From positions 1-14,479 of the forward strand of contig CBFGVH010000074.1 in NCBI GenBank assembly GCA_965652415.1: DNA of 14,479 nucleotides. The letters run 5' to 3'. The DNA comes from BQJD01 sp965652415 (lineage in GTDB: Bacteria; Pseudomonadota; Gammaproteobacteria; Arenicellales; CAJQKF01). Position numbers and translations under genes: made by a program. Below are positions 1 through 6,881 of this stretch, in pieces. Every line of letters starts with the position of its first letter. The stretch's first letter is position 1. Below the pieces are notes generated by a model. That model made no database searches. It saw only the letters and a program-made list of their open reading frames with translations, and was not told where the DNA came from.

Positions 1-167
1 GGCAGGCTCCTACAGCGGCTTCGATTCGCCGTGGAGCCGGGTCTTGGCACTGTAGGAGCCGGCCTGCCGGCGATTCTTTCGGGCGCCGTGCCCGCCGCGT
101 CAATCGCCTGCAGGCTTACCTCCTGCAGCGGCTTCGTCATGGCGGCGATTCGCGGGGCCCATGTGTA
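1..167. repeat. Cluster of degenerate REP-like palindromic repeats
   Basis: This stretch after the hrpA stop holds no credible gene. It contains diverged copies of a short unit of the form TGTAGGAGCC...GGCGATT. One copy is in plus orientation at 51-75; its core at 58-71 can fold as GCCGG-CCTG-CCGGC. Inverted versions lie at about 1-14 (cut by the window edge) and 102-128. A direct repeat links 3-30 with 111-153: both contain CAGGCT, then CTCCT(A/G)CAGCGGCTTCG, then CGATTCG, with small insertions in the second copy. The unit resembles the REP/GTAGGAGC repeats common in intergenic space of Pseudomonas, Stenotrophomonas and relatives. Such repeats often follow the 3' end of genes and may help stop or stabilise transcripts. 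That role is inferred here. Confidence 0.6.
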
Positions 168-3100
168 TCACGAATTCACCACCGCCTCCCACTGCCGATC
201 CAGGCGCTTCGCCGATATCGGCTCTGAGGTGCGGAGTTTCTGGGCGAACAGGGACACCTGGTATTCCTCGAGCATGAAACGATAGCGCAAGAGTGCGTCG
301 CCGTGGCGCCCGGCATCCGAGGATTCAAGGCGCTCGACGAATGGCGCCAGGCGCCGCCGGTTCTCGATCTCCGCTTCGGGACTCAGCCGAAACTTTTCCA
401 CCCGCGCCGCCAGCGCCGCGACGAACCGCGGCACGTGGGGCCACCACGCCGGTGGGTGGCTGAACGGGAACGGCGGCCCCACCAGCGTCGCGAGGCGAGC
501 CTCGACCAACGACCGAAACTCGGCGTCGCGGATGGCGTCCAACGCGCGGCGCACGGCGAAGGCCGCCTCGATCGCCCCGGCCACGATGTCCGCAAGTTGC
601 CGTGCCTGCGTAACGAGGTCATCCTTGCCTTCCTCGAGACGGGAGGCGAACGATTCGCCGTCTCGCGGCGGGTTCGATGCGAAGCCGAGCGCCGCTTCGA
701 TGACCGCGTCCTGGAACGCCTCGGCCAGGTTGGCCCCGGGATGCAAGCCCGCGTAGCGCACGGCCGTGCGGTCGAGGCCGGCCGCGCGGGAAAGCTCGCG
801 AAACAGTCGCCTCCGGGCCAGCTTCGCGAGCCGCAGAACACCGGCGGCATGCTGAGTTCGGGCCTCGCCGGGGTTGTCGAACAGCTCAAGATCGGCGTGG
901 TCGCCCTGGTCGACGAGCGCCGGGAAGGCGGACACGGCGGTGTCGTATCCGCTGAGCGCGACCGACTCCGGCACGGGCCCGAAGTCCCACTCGACGAGCC
1001 CCCGGCGCGGGTAGCCGGAGGCGGCGCCGCGGGAGAAGGCCTCCGCGGCCTGCGCGCCGTGGCGCCCGCGCAGCGCCGCGAAATCGCGGCCGGCGTCGAG
1101 CACGGCACCACTATCGTCCACCATCTCGACGCGCAGCGAGAGGTGTTCCGGCAGGCGCGCCGGATCGAATTCGTCGCGGCGCACGTCCAGGCCGAAGCGG
1201 CGGTTCAGCTCGGCCGCGAGATTGTCCAGTTCGTCGCCGTCGAGATTTTCGAGCGAAGCGGCCAGCGCCGCGGCTGTGCGCGCGAGCGGCTGCAGCAGGC
1301 GGCGGCGGGACTTGGGCAGGGTGCGGACCAGCGCCTCGACACGCTGCGCGTACCAGCCCTGGATCTGCCGTCCGACCGTGCCCGGATCGAACTGGTTGAC
1401 CAGCGGCAGCGGCACGCCGACGCTGACGCCGTCCACCGGGTCACCCGGGGCGTAGTGGTAGCGAAGTTCCACTGATGCGCCGCCGACGCGAACCCGGTCC
1501 GGGAACCGCCCCGCCTCGGGCTCGAGTTCGCTGTCGATGACTATGGCACGCGGTATGCGCAGCCTGTCCGCGGCCCCGGACTCGGCCTTGAGCCAGTGCG
1601 CAAGGCCGGCGCGGCTGCACACGCGCTCGGGCAAGGCCTCGTCGAAGAACGCGATCAACGCGGCATCGTCGGGCCCGCTTTCGGGCCGGCGCAGCTTGCG
1701 CGCCAGCTCCGCGGCTTCGTCGAGCAGCTGTCGGTTGGCCTTGGCGAAGTCGAAATATTCTGTCATGCATGCCGGCACCAGCGCGTCGGCGATGAACACC
1801 TCGCGGCTCGTCTTCGGGTCCACCGGCCCCAGGTTGACGCGGCGCCGGTGGTAAACGGTGGTGCCGAACAGCGTGCCGCGGGCGAATGCCAGCACGTTCC
1901 CGCTCCGCTCGTCGAAGTGCGGTTCACTGTAGCTGATCCGCAGAAGGCTGCCGGCCGCGCGCTCGATCCATTCGGGGCTGACCGGCAGTACCTGGCGCGC
2001 GTACAGGCGGCCGGTATCCACCAGCTCGGCGGCGGCGAACCATTTCGGTTTCCTTCGAAAACTGCGCGACGACGGGTGGATGTGAACGAGGGCATTGCCG
2101 GCGCCGCGATACTGGCCCTTCTCGTCCATGGCGACGATGTTGGCGAGGAACCCGGACAGGAAGGCCACGGCCACCGCCGCCGCATCGGCCGGCGCGGCCT
2201 CGGGCAGCTCGCGGTTGTCCGCCATCAACGACCGCAGCTGCTCGTAGAAGTCGAACCACTCGCGCATCCGCATCGGCGCGAGGTACATCGACCGGCACCA
2301 GCGCTCGAGGCCGCGGCGCGAGTTCGCCCTCTCTTGCTCGCGCCACGCCCCGAACAGGGCGATAGCGGCTTCGATGTCGTCGGCCGCCTCGGGGAAACTC
2401 GCGTGGTGACGGCGCGCCTTCTCGAGTTCGTCGGGCGGGTACACCTGCGGATCGGCGATGGACAACCGCGAGGCGATGAGCAGCATCTCTTCGAGGCAGT
2501 GCCGCCGCGCTCCCTCGATCAGCAGGCGGCCGATGCGCGGCTCCACCGGCAGCCAGGCGAGACGGCGCCCGACCGGCGTCAGCCGCTCGCCATCGTCGAG
2601 GGCGCCGATCTCGTGCAGCAGGCGCACGCCCGAGCGCACCTGGCGCCGGTCGGGCGGCTCGATGAAGGGGAAGTCGTCGACCTCGCCCAGGTTCAGCGCC
2701 TTCATCCTCAGCACCACCGAGGCGAGCGAGGTGCGGCGAATCTCGGGGTCGGTGAACTCAGGGCGCGAGGCGAAGTCCTCCTCGGAATACAGGCGGATGC
2801 AGATGCCGTCACGCACCCGCCCGCAGCGCCCCTTGCGCTGCTCGGCAGCGGCGCGCGAGATGCGCTCCACGGGAAGCTGCTGCACCTTGCGCGCGGCGCT
2901 GTAACGGCTCACGCGCGCCAGTCCGCTGTCGACGACGTAACGCACCCCTGGCACGGTCAGCGAGGTCTCGGCGACATTGGTGGCGAGCACCACGCGGCGG
3001 CCGCGCGAGGGCCGGAAAATGCGCTTCTGGTCGGCGGGCGACAGGCGCGCGTAAAGCGGCAGTATCTCGACGTCCTCGCCGAGTCGGGGGGCCAGAAACG

Positions 3101-3902
3101 CTCCCACCTCGCGGATCTCGCGCTCGCCGGGCAGGAACACGAGGATGTCGCCGGGGCCCTCGCGCCACAACTCGGCGGCCGCGACGGCCACGGCGGCGGG
3201 CAGGGCATCGGTCTCCTGGTCCGCGGCGATCGGACGGTAGCGGGTCTCGACCGCGAAGGTGCGCCCGGACACCTCGAGCACCGGGCAGTCGTCGAAATGG
3301 CGTGCAAAGCGCGCGGTGTCGATGGTCGCCGAGGTGACCACCACGCGCAGCTCGGGCCGACGGCTGACGAGCCGCTTGAGGTAGCCGAGGATGAAGTCGA
3401 TGTTGACGGAGCGCTCGTGGGCCTCGTCGACGATGACCGTGTGGTAGGCCGCGAGGTCGCGGTCGCGCTCCATCTCCGCCAGCAGCATGCCGTCGGTCAG
3501 GACCTTCACGCGGGTGTCGGCCGAGGTGCGTTCGCCGAAGCGCACCTTGTAGCCGACGGTATCGCCGAGTCGGCAGCCGATCTCGGTCGCGACCCGTGAG
3601 GCGACCTCGCGCGCCGCGATCCGGCGCGGCTGGGTGTGGGCTACCATGCCCGGCAGTTCACGGCCGCGCGCCAGGCAGACCTTCGGCAGCTGGGTGCTCT
3701 TGCCCGAACCGGTCTCGCCGGCCACTACCACCACGGGATTGGCTTCGATGAGTTCGGCGATGTCGTCGACATGGGCGCTGATCGGCAGGTCGGCGGGAAA
3801 CGAGACTGCCGGCACAGGGGCCGCCGGCACCACCGACGGCCGCCATCCACGCGACGAGCGCCGGCGGCGCGAACGCTTCGCGGCGCCCGTCACAAACGAC
3901 AA
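168..3902 (-). CDS. hrpA: ATP-dependent RNA helicase HrpA (DEAH box)
   Basis: DEAH/RHA-family RNA helicase of 1,244 residues; E. coli HrpA has about 1,300. HrpA is linked to rescue of stalled ribosomes and mRNA processing in the cytoplasm. Visible motifs in order: Walker A GETGSGKST (residues 62-70), motif Ia TQPRRIAA (about 90), DEAH (159-162), SAT (191-193), TNVAETSLTVPG (308-319) and motif VI QRKGRCGR (355-362). They are followed by the helicase-associated and OB-fold regions and the long HrpA-specific C-terminal part, ending in EEYQVSLFAQKL, close to E. coli HrpA (EELRVSYFAQQL). The upstream end is uncertain. The longest start is TTG at 3902; a GTG lies three codons later at 3893. Either way the region before the conserved FPADLPIS block is about 40 residues shorter than in E. 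coli, and it is arginine-rich. The gene is last in a minus-strand run, 43 bp after the cyclophilin gene. Identity is very secure; the exact start is not. Confidence 0.95.
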   Translation of the reverse strand: MSFVTGAAKRSRRRRSSRGWRPSVVPAAPVPAVSFPADLPISAHVDDIAELIEANPVVVVAGETGSGKSTQLPKVCLARGRELPGMVAHTQPRRIAAREVASRVATEIGCRLGDTVGYKVRFGERTSADTRVKVLTDGMLLAEMERDRDLAAYHTVIVDEAHERSVNIDFILGYLKRLVSRRPELRVVVTSATIDTARFARHFDDCPVLEVSGRTFAVETRYRPIAADQETDALPAAVAVAAAELWREGPGDILVFLPGEREIREVGAFLAPRLGEDVEILPLYARLSPADQKRIFRPSRGRRVVLATNVAETSLTVPGVRYVVDSGLARVSRYSAARKVQQLPVERISRAAAEQRKGRCGRVRDGICIRLYSEEDFASRPEFTDPEIRRTSLASVVLRMKALNLGEVDDFPFIEPPDRRQVRSGVRLLHEIGALDDGERLTPVGRRLAWLPVEPRIGRLLIEGARRHCLEEMLLIASRLSIADPQVYPPDELEKARRHHASFPEAADDIEAAIALFGAWREQERANSRRGLERWCRSMYLAPMRMREWFDFYEQLRSLMADNRELPEAAPADAAAVAVAFLSGFLANIVAMDEKGQYRGAGNALVHIHPSSRSFRRKPKWFAAAELVDTGRLYARQVLPVSPEWIERAAGSLLRISYSEPHFDERSGNVLAFARGTLFGTTVYHRRRVNLGPVDPKTSREVFIADALVPACMTEYFDFAKANRQLLDEAAELARKLRRPESGPDDAALIAFFDEALPERVCSRAGLAHWLKAESGAADRLRIPRAIVIDSELEPEAGRFPDRVRVGGASVELRYHYAPGDPVDGVSVGVPLPLVNQFDPGTVGRQIQGWYAQRVEALVRTLPKSRRRLLQPLARTAAALAASLENLDGDELDNLAAELNRRFGLDVRRDEFDPARLPEHLSLRVEMVDDSGAVLDAGRDFAALRGRHGAQAAEAFSRGAASGYPRRGLVEWDFGPVPESVALSGYDTAVSAFPALVDQGDHADLELFDNPGEARTQHAAGVLRLAKLARRRLFRELSRAAGLDRTAVRYAGLHPGANLAEAFQDAVIEAALGFASNPPRDGESFASRLEEGKDDLVTQARQLADIVAGAIEAAFAVRRALDAIRDAEFRSLVEARLATLVGPPFPFSHPPAWWPHVPRFVAALAARVEKFRLSPEAEIENRRRLAPFVERLESSDAGRHGDALLRYRFMLEEYQVSLFAQKLRTSEPISAKRLDRQWEAVVNS

Positions 3903-3903
3903 C

Positions 3904-3920
3904 GGGCCGCTGGGCGGCCC
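3904..3920 (-). terminator. GC-rich hairpin between the cyclophilin gene and hrpA
   Basis: A perfect 7-bp stem GGGCCGC/GCGGCCC with a 3-base loop lies 25 bp after the cyclophilin stop. On the minus strand it is followed by a mixed, partly T-rich tail (GTTGTCGTTTGTG). It could be a weak intrinsic terminator or attenuator between the two genes. The tail contains the TTG proposed as the hrpA start, so the hairpin would also occlude that start. The T-run is poor, so termination is uncertain. Confidence 0.4.
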
Positions 3921-3945
3921 GCCGGTAGATATGTCGCAGGCGGAC

Positions 3946-4539
3946 TCAGTCCGGCACCACCTCGGCCTTGATCAGCACGATGTCCTCGGCCGGCACGTCG
4001 CTGTAGGGCCCGAAGCTGGTCGTCTTGACGGCGGCCATTTTTTCGACCACGGACATCCCCTCGACCACCTTGCCGAACACGGCGTAGCCCCAGCCCTGCG
4101 GGGTCTTGCCGCGATGGTCGAGGAAGTCGTTGTTCTTCAGGTTGATGAAGAACTGCGAAGTCGCCGAGTGCGGCTCGTTGGTGCGCGCCATCGACAGCGT
4201 GCCGGCGAGGTTGTTGAGGTTGTTGTCGGCCTCGTTGGTGATCGGCTCGCGGGTGGTCTTCTGCTGCATGCCGGGCTGCATGCCGCCGCCCTGGACCACG
4301 AAGCCGGGAATCACGCGATGAAAAATCGTGCCGTCGTAAAAGCCGCTTTCGACGTACTTCACGAAATTCTCCACGGTGACGGGCGCTTCGTCCGAGTACA
4401 GTTCGATGAGGATGTCGCCGAGAGAGGTTTGAAACTTGACCATGGGGGAGCTCCTGTTGTCGGATGCGACGGACGCCGACATGCCGGTAATGAAGAGAAA
4501 AACCAGGGAAACGATGATCGTTGCGACGCGGCGGGTCAT
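3946..4539 (-). CDS. Cyclophilin-type peptidyl-prolyl isomerase with N-terminal signal-like segment
   Basis: Cyclophilin that catalyses cis-trans isomerisation of proline peptide bonds; 197 residues from the upstream ATG. The core (residues 34-197) carries the family motifs FHRVIPGFVVQGG (73-85, with the catalytic Arg), SMARTNEPHSATSQFFI (116-132) and GYAVFGKVVEGM (151-162). The first 25 residues look like a Sec signal peptide: Arg3-Arg4, a hydrophobic core of about 15 residues, and a possible cleavage site SVA|SD. That predicts a periplasmic, PpiA-like enzyme. However, Met33 has its own strong ribosome site, and a protein starting there would be 165 residues, matching cytoplasmic PpiB (164) in length and N-terminal sequence (MVKFQTSLGDI). 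The upstream ATG overlaps the EVE gene stop by 4 bp (ATGA), which implies translational coupling. PpiA or PpiB identity is left open. Confidence 0.93.
   Translation of the reverse strand: MTRRVATIIVSLVFLFITGMSASVASDNRSSPMVKFQTSLGDILIELYSDEAPVTVENFVKYVESGFYDGTIFHRVIPGFVVQGGGMQPGMQQKTTREPITNEADNNLNNLAGTLSMARTNEPHSATSQFFINLKNNDFLDHRGKTPQGWGYAVFGKVVEGMSVVEKMAAVKTTSFGPYSDVPAEDIVLIKAEVVPD
4451..4455 (-). promoter_or_regulatory. Shine-Dalgarno for an internal start (Met33) of the cyclophilin
   Basis: The minus strand reads AGGAG followed by 7 bases and ATG (ATG at 4443-4441). This is one of the better Shine-Dalgarno sequences in the window and would produce a leaderless cytoplasmic form of the cyclophilin. 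Confidence 0.55.
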
Positions 4540-5036
4540 GACTTGCTCCGGACGGGACGGGATTCACCGGCCAGCGCGAGGACCTCGTCCCACTCCTCGG
4601 GCGTCACCGGGGTGATCGACAGGCGGCTGCCCTTGCGGCAGACCTGCATGCCGGACAGCACCGGGTGCTCCTTGAGCACGGCCAGCGGCACCGGCCGGGC
4701 GAACTTGCGGCGATAGCGCACGTCGACCATCATCCAGCGCGGGTCGTCCGGGTCGCTTTTCGGGTCGAAGTACTTCGAATCGCGATCGAAGGCGGTGTGG
4801 TCCGGATAGGCGGTGCGCGCGATCTCCATGATCCCGACGATGCCCGGTTCGTCGCAATTGGAATGGTAGAAGAACGCGAGGTCGCCCTTCGCCATGTCGT
4901 CGCGCATGTAGTTTCGCGCCTGGTAGTTGCGAATGCCGTCCCAGTGATCGCGCTTGCCGGGTTGGGCGGCGAGATCGTCGATGGAGAAGGCGTCCGGCTC
5001 GCTTTTCATCAGCCAGTACCTCACCGTCCTTGCCAT
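4536..5036 (-). CDS. EVE-domain protein
   Basis: Small single-domain protein of 166 residues, the usual size for stand-alone bacterial EVE proteins, which are related to human THYN1. The N-terminus carries the hallmark YWLMKSEPDAFSIDDL, followed by HWDGIRNYQARNYMRDDM, GDLAFFYHSN and the central ARTAYPDHTAFD region. EVE domains share the PUA-like fold with YTH and ASCH domains and are thought to read modified bases in DNA or RNA. No ligand can be assigned here. The ATG at 5036 was chosen because MARTVRYWLMKSEP matches family N-termini and lies just after the ymdB stop; the frame is open further upstream, but only as out-of-frame ymdB sequence. It starts 5 bp after ymdB and overlaps the cyclophilin start by 4 bp, so all three are probably cotranscribed. 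Confidence 0.93.
   Translation of the reverse strand: MARTVRYWLMKSEPDAFSIDDLAAQPGKRDHWDGIRNYQARNYMRDDMAKGDLAFFYHSNCDEPGIVGIMEIARTAYPDHTAFDRDSKYFDPKSDPDDPRWMMVDVRYRRKFARPVPLAVLKEHPVLSGMQVCRKGSRLSITPVTPEEWDEVLALAGESRPVRSKS
4546..4549 (-). promoter_or_regulatory. Shine-Dalgarno for the full-length cyclophilin start
   Basis: GGAG lies 6 bases before the ATG at 4539-4537, inside the 3' end of the EVE gene. It supports use of the upstream start, which adds the signal-like segment. Both starts of this gene therefore have well-placed ribosome sites. Confidence 0.5.
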
Positions 5037-5041
5037 GGCGT

Positions 5042-5848
5042 TCAGTTCACCGTGCCCGCGGCGAAAGCCTCGCCGCGCTGGATCCGGCGGATGCCGCGCG
5101 CCCGACCGTTCGCCTCGTCGACATCGATCAGCACCGCGCAGCACGTGGCAGGACCACCGGCCGGTTCCATGCGCTGCGGCAGCTTGCTGAGGAAGCGGCT
5201 CAGCGACCCTTCGGTCTTCATGCCGATGATCGAATCATAACAACCGGTCATGCCCACGTCCGAGATGAAGGCGGTTCCGTTGGTGAGGATGCGCTCGTCC
5301 GCGGTCGGCACGTGGGTATGCGTGCCCACCACGGCCGCCACGCGGCCGTCGAGGTACCAGCCCATCGCGGTCTTCTCGCTGCTGGCCTCGGCGTGGAAGT
5401 CCACGAGTTTCACCTTCACGTCGGCGCCGAGGGAGGCGAGCGCCCCGTCGACCCAGCGAAACGGGCAGTCGAGATCGGGGTGCATGAACACCCGGCCCAT
5501 GGAATTGAGCACGGCCACGCGCTCGCCGTTGCGCGCGGTGGCAACGAACACGCCGCGTCCGGGCGTGCCGGGCGGATAGTTGCCCGGACGGAGGAGGCGC
5601 GGCTCGTCGTCGATGAACTCCAGTGCCTCCTTCTTGTCCCAGACGTGATTGCCGGTGGTGATCACGTCCACGCCGCGCCCGAAGAACTCGTCGGCAATGT
5701 CCCGGGTGATCCCGAAACCGCCGGCGGCGTTCTCGCCGTTGACGACGACGAGGTCGATGTCGTACTCGGCAGCGAGATCGTCGAGGGCGGCGAGGAGCGC
5801 CCGGCGGCCCTCCTTCGCGACCACGTCGCCTGCGAACAATATCAGCAT
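5042..5848 (-). CDS. YmdB-family metallophosphoesterase
   Basis: Calcineurin-like phosphoesterase of the TIGR00282/YmdB family, 268 residues, full length. The dinuclear metal site is complete: Asp8 (FAGDVV), Glu39-Asn40 (VNGENAAGGFG), Asn67-His68 (TTGNHVWD), His152 (VDFHAEA), and His177 and His179 (GTHTHVPTAD). Bacillus subtilis YmdB is reported to hydrolyse cyclic nucleotides and to affect RNA turnover and biofilm formation. Whether the gammaproteobacterial members do the same is not established here. The C-terminus (about 225-268) is family-typical, including GGPATCCAVLIDVDE. The ATG at 5848 begins directly at the first beta strand; the ribosome site is weak (AGGA about 10 bases upstream). 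It lies 86 bp beyond the 6S RNA, where ygfA would sit in E. coli, and heads the compact ymdB-EVE-cyclophilin-hrpA run. Confidence 0.92.
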   Translation of the reverse strand: MLILFAGDVVAKEGRRALLAALDDLAAEYDIDLVVVNGENAAGGFGITRDIADEFFGRGVDVITTGNHVWDKKEALEFIDDEPRLLRPGNYPPGTPGRGVFVATARNGERVAVLNSMGRVFMHPDLDCPFRWVDGALASLGADVKVKLVDFHAEASSEKTAMGWYLDGRVAAVVGTHTHVPTADERILTNGTAFISDVGMTGCYDSIIGMKTEGSLSRFLSKLPQRMEPAGGPATCCAVLIDVDEANGRARGIRRIQRGEAFAAGTVN

Positions 5849-5934
5849 TGCAATCTCGGTCCTGGGTCAGTATGGCCGACGGGGGCGGCGCGGACCGGCC
5901 CCGGACCGCCGGCTGGTCGGGACCGTACAAATAA

Positions 5935-6122
5935 AGACGCCACCCGTATATGCCGTATCGGCCCGGTACCTTGAACCGAACGGTCCAAGTGGGGGTCCCA
6001 AAGCGCGCATCAGGCTTTCCGTTCAGGACGGACGTGCACAACAGCACGCCTATCAAGGAGCCCCTTTGCGAATTCTAGGTTCTAAGGGATTTGGGCCTAC
6101 TCGCACACAACAGGCGGCGCAT
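5935..6122 (-). ncRNA. ssrS: 6S RNA
   Basis: A structured RNA of about 188 nt lies on the zapA strand, 70-odd bases after the zapA stop, the usual 6S position. A closing stem pairs GCGCCGCCTGT (6120-6110) with ACGGGTGGCGT (5947-5937), all 11 positions pairing with G-U allowed. Near the 3' side an 8-bp hairpin with a GTTC loop (5989-5970) matches the CCTTGAACC...GGTTCAAGG hairpin of E. coli and Pseudomonas 6S. The apical arm has a CGTGC/GCACG stem (6048-6033) followed by GTCCGTCC and AAGCCT, again as in E. coli. 6S RNA mimics an open promoter, binds sigma70 RNA polymerase in stationary phase and is released by synthesis of a short product RNA. Ends are set from the closing stem and may be off by a few bases. 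The 3' stem is followed by CTTTATTT, which may mark processing or termination. Confidence 0.88.
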
Positions 6123-6127
6123 GACGG

Positions 6128-6133
6128 ATTTTA
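6128..6133 (-). promoter_or_regulatory. Probable -10 element of the 6S RNA promoter
   Basis: The minus strand reads TAAAAT, ending 6-7 bases before the predicted 5' end of 6S RNA at about 6121. It is an AT-rich hexamer in very GC-rich surroundings. The -35 at 17-bp spacing is poor (ATGCAA-like), so the assignment rests mainly on position. Confidence 0.5.
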
Positions 6134-6193
6134 TCGCAAAGCGCGGCGCCTTGCATGGCGCGCTGGCCGGTGCGCGCGGCGGCGGTCGGGAGC

Positions 6194-6496
6194 TCAGCGT
6201 CCCTCGCGGCCGGACAGGGCGGCATCGATGCGCGAGAGCATGTCGTCGACGCGCTCCTCGACCCCGGCGGGGACCGCCGGCGTGGCGGCACCCTGCAGGT
6301 ACTGGTTGGCGATGTTCAGGGCCGCCATGATGGCACAGCGCTCGTGGCCGATGACGCGGCCGGAGCGCTGGATCTCGCGCATCTGGCGGTCGAGGTAGGC
6401 GGCCGCGGCCAGCAGCTGGTCCTGCTCGCCGTCCGCGCAGGCGACGGTGAAATCGCGGTCCATGATATTGACCTTGAAACTCAGCTTGTCGCTCAA
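6194..6496 (-). CDS. zapA: Cell division protein ZapA
   Basis: ZapA of 100 residues binds FtsZ and promotes bundling and cross-linking of the Z ring at midcell. The N-terminal beta-hairpin segment (SFKVNIMDRDFTVACADGEQ) leads into the helix LLAAAAYLDRQMREI, then the conserved AALNIANQYL stretch (about 58-67) and a short C-terminal amphipathic coil (about 78-95). The start is TTG at 6496: the conserved strand before Met12 is needed for the fold, and GGAGAG lies 5 bases upstream. The TTG overlaps the stop of the upstream coiled-coil gene (TTGA), so translation is probably coupled. The 6S RNA follows on the same strand, the classical zapA-ssrS order. Confidence 0.93.
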   Translation of the reverse strand: MSDKLSFKVNIMDRDFTVACADGEQDQLLAAAAYLDRQMREIQRSGRVIGHERCAIMAALNIANQYLQGAATPAVPAGVEERVDDMLSRIDAALSGREGR

Positions 6497-6702
6497 CTGG
6501 ACTCTCCGCCGTGTTGCCTGAGCCGCCCGATGATGGATTCCAGGCGTTTCTTCGCCTCGGCGTTCTTGGCCTTGAGCCGGGACTTTTCCTCGGCGAACTC
6601 CTTTTCTTTCTCCTTGAGATCCATGTTGTCGCGCCGCAGTCGCTGAACGGTGTCGATCAGTTCGTCAAGGCGGCGCGCCAGTGCCTCGATTTTTTGTTCC
6701 AA
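6493..6702 (-). CDS. Small coiled-coil protein (TIGR02449-like, ZapB-like)
   Basis: A 69-residue, almost entirely helical protein from EQKIEALARRLDELIDTVQR through the charged NMDLKEKEKEFAEEKSRLKAK to GRLRQHGGESS. Leucine and isoleucine spacing gives clear heptads over about residues 3-62. It matches the small uncharacterised coiled-coil family always found next to zapA in Pseudomonas and relatives (TIGR02449, recalled and not searched). By size and context it may be a division-associated partner comparable to ZapB; that is inference. The start is uncertain. TTG at 6702 gives the usual family length but has no strong ribosome site. ATG at 6768 would add 22 proline- and glycine-rich residues that look non-coding. 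Its stop overlaps the zapA start. Confidence 0.75.
   Translation of the reverse strand: MEQKIEALARRLDELIDTVQRLRRDNMDLKEKEKEFAEEKSRLKAKNAEAKKRLESIIGRLRQHGGESS
6502..6507 (-). promoter_or_regulatory. Shine-Dalgarno deciding the TTG start of zapA
   Basis: GGAGAG on the minus strand, 5 bases before the TTG at 6496-6494, inside the end of the upstream coiled-coil gene. It supports TTG over the internal ATG (Met12), which would remove the first conserved beta strand. Confidence 0.6.
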
Positions 6703-6875
6703 GGTGAACGATCCGGAAGGTGAATTGCGCCGGGGAACAGGACGTGGCCCGGGCCCGCCCACGGTCATTGACACGGTCTCGCATCGGCTACCGGCATCAG
6801 CGCGGAATTCTCGTCGGTTCACCCCCAAATTGCAACCGCGCCGCCGGCGCCGTGCGCAAGGCACGCGCACGCACG

Positions 6876-6881
6876 TACAAT
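6876..6881 (+). promoter_or_regulatory. Possible -10 element upstream of ygfB
   Basis: TACAAT about 30 bases before the ygfB ATG, in the divergent gap between the coiled-coil gene and ygfB. No convincing -35 is visible at 16-18 bp. The rest of the gap (6703-6910) shows no gene; the minus-strand promoter for the division genes must also lie here, but I could not pick it out. Confidence 0.35.

Noticed and set aside
303..1475. Plus-strand open frame of 390 codons opposite the hrpA 3' half
   Set aside because: Same reason: the opposite strand encodes conserved HrpA C-terminal sequence, and this frame shows only Arg/Gly/Glu-rich noise.
1596..3599. Long plus-strand open frame (667 codons) opposite hrpA
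   Set aside because: It is antisense to the well-conserved HrpA. Its His/Arg/Gly/Ala-rich, low-pattern translation is typical of a GC-rich shadow frame, with no recognisable domain.
5235..6056. Minus-strand open frame running from within 6S RNA through ymdB in another frame
   Set aside because: It overlaps the structured 6S RNA and the correct YmdB frame. Its translation is an Arg-rich frameshift of YmdB.
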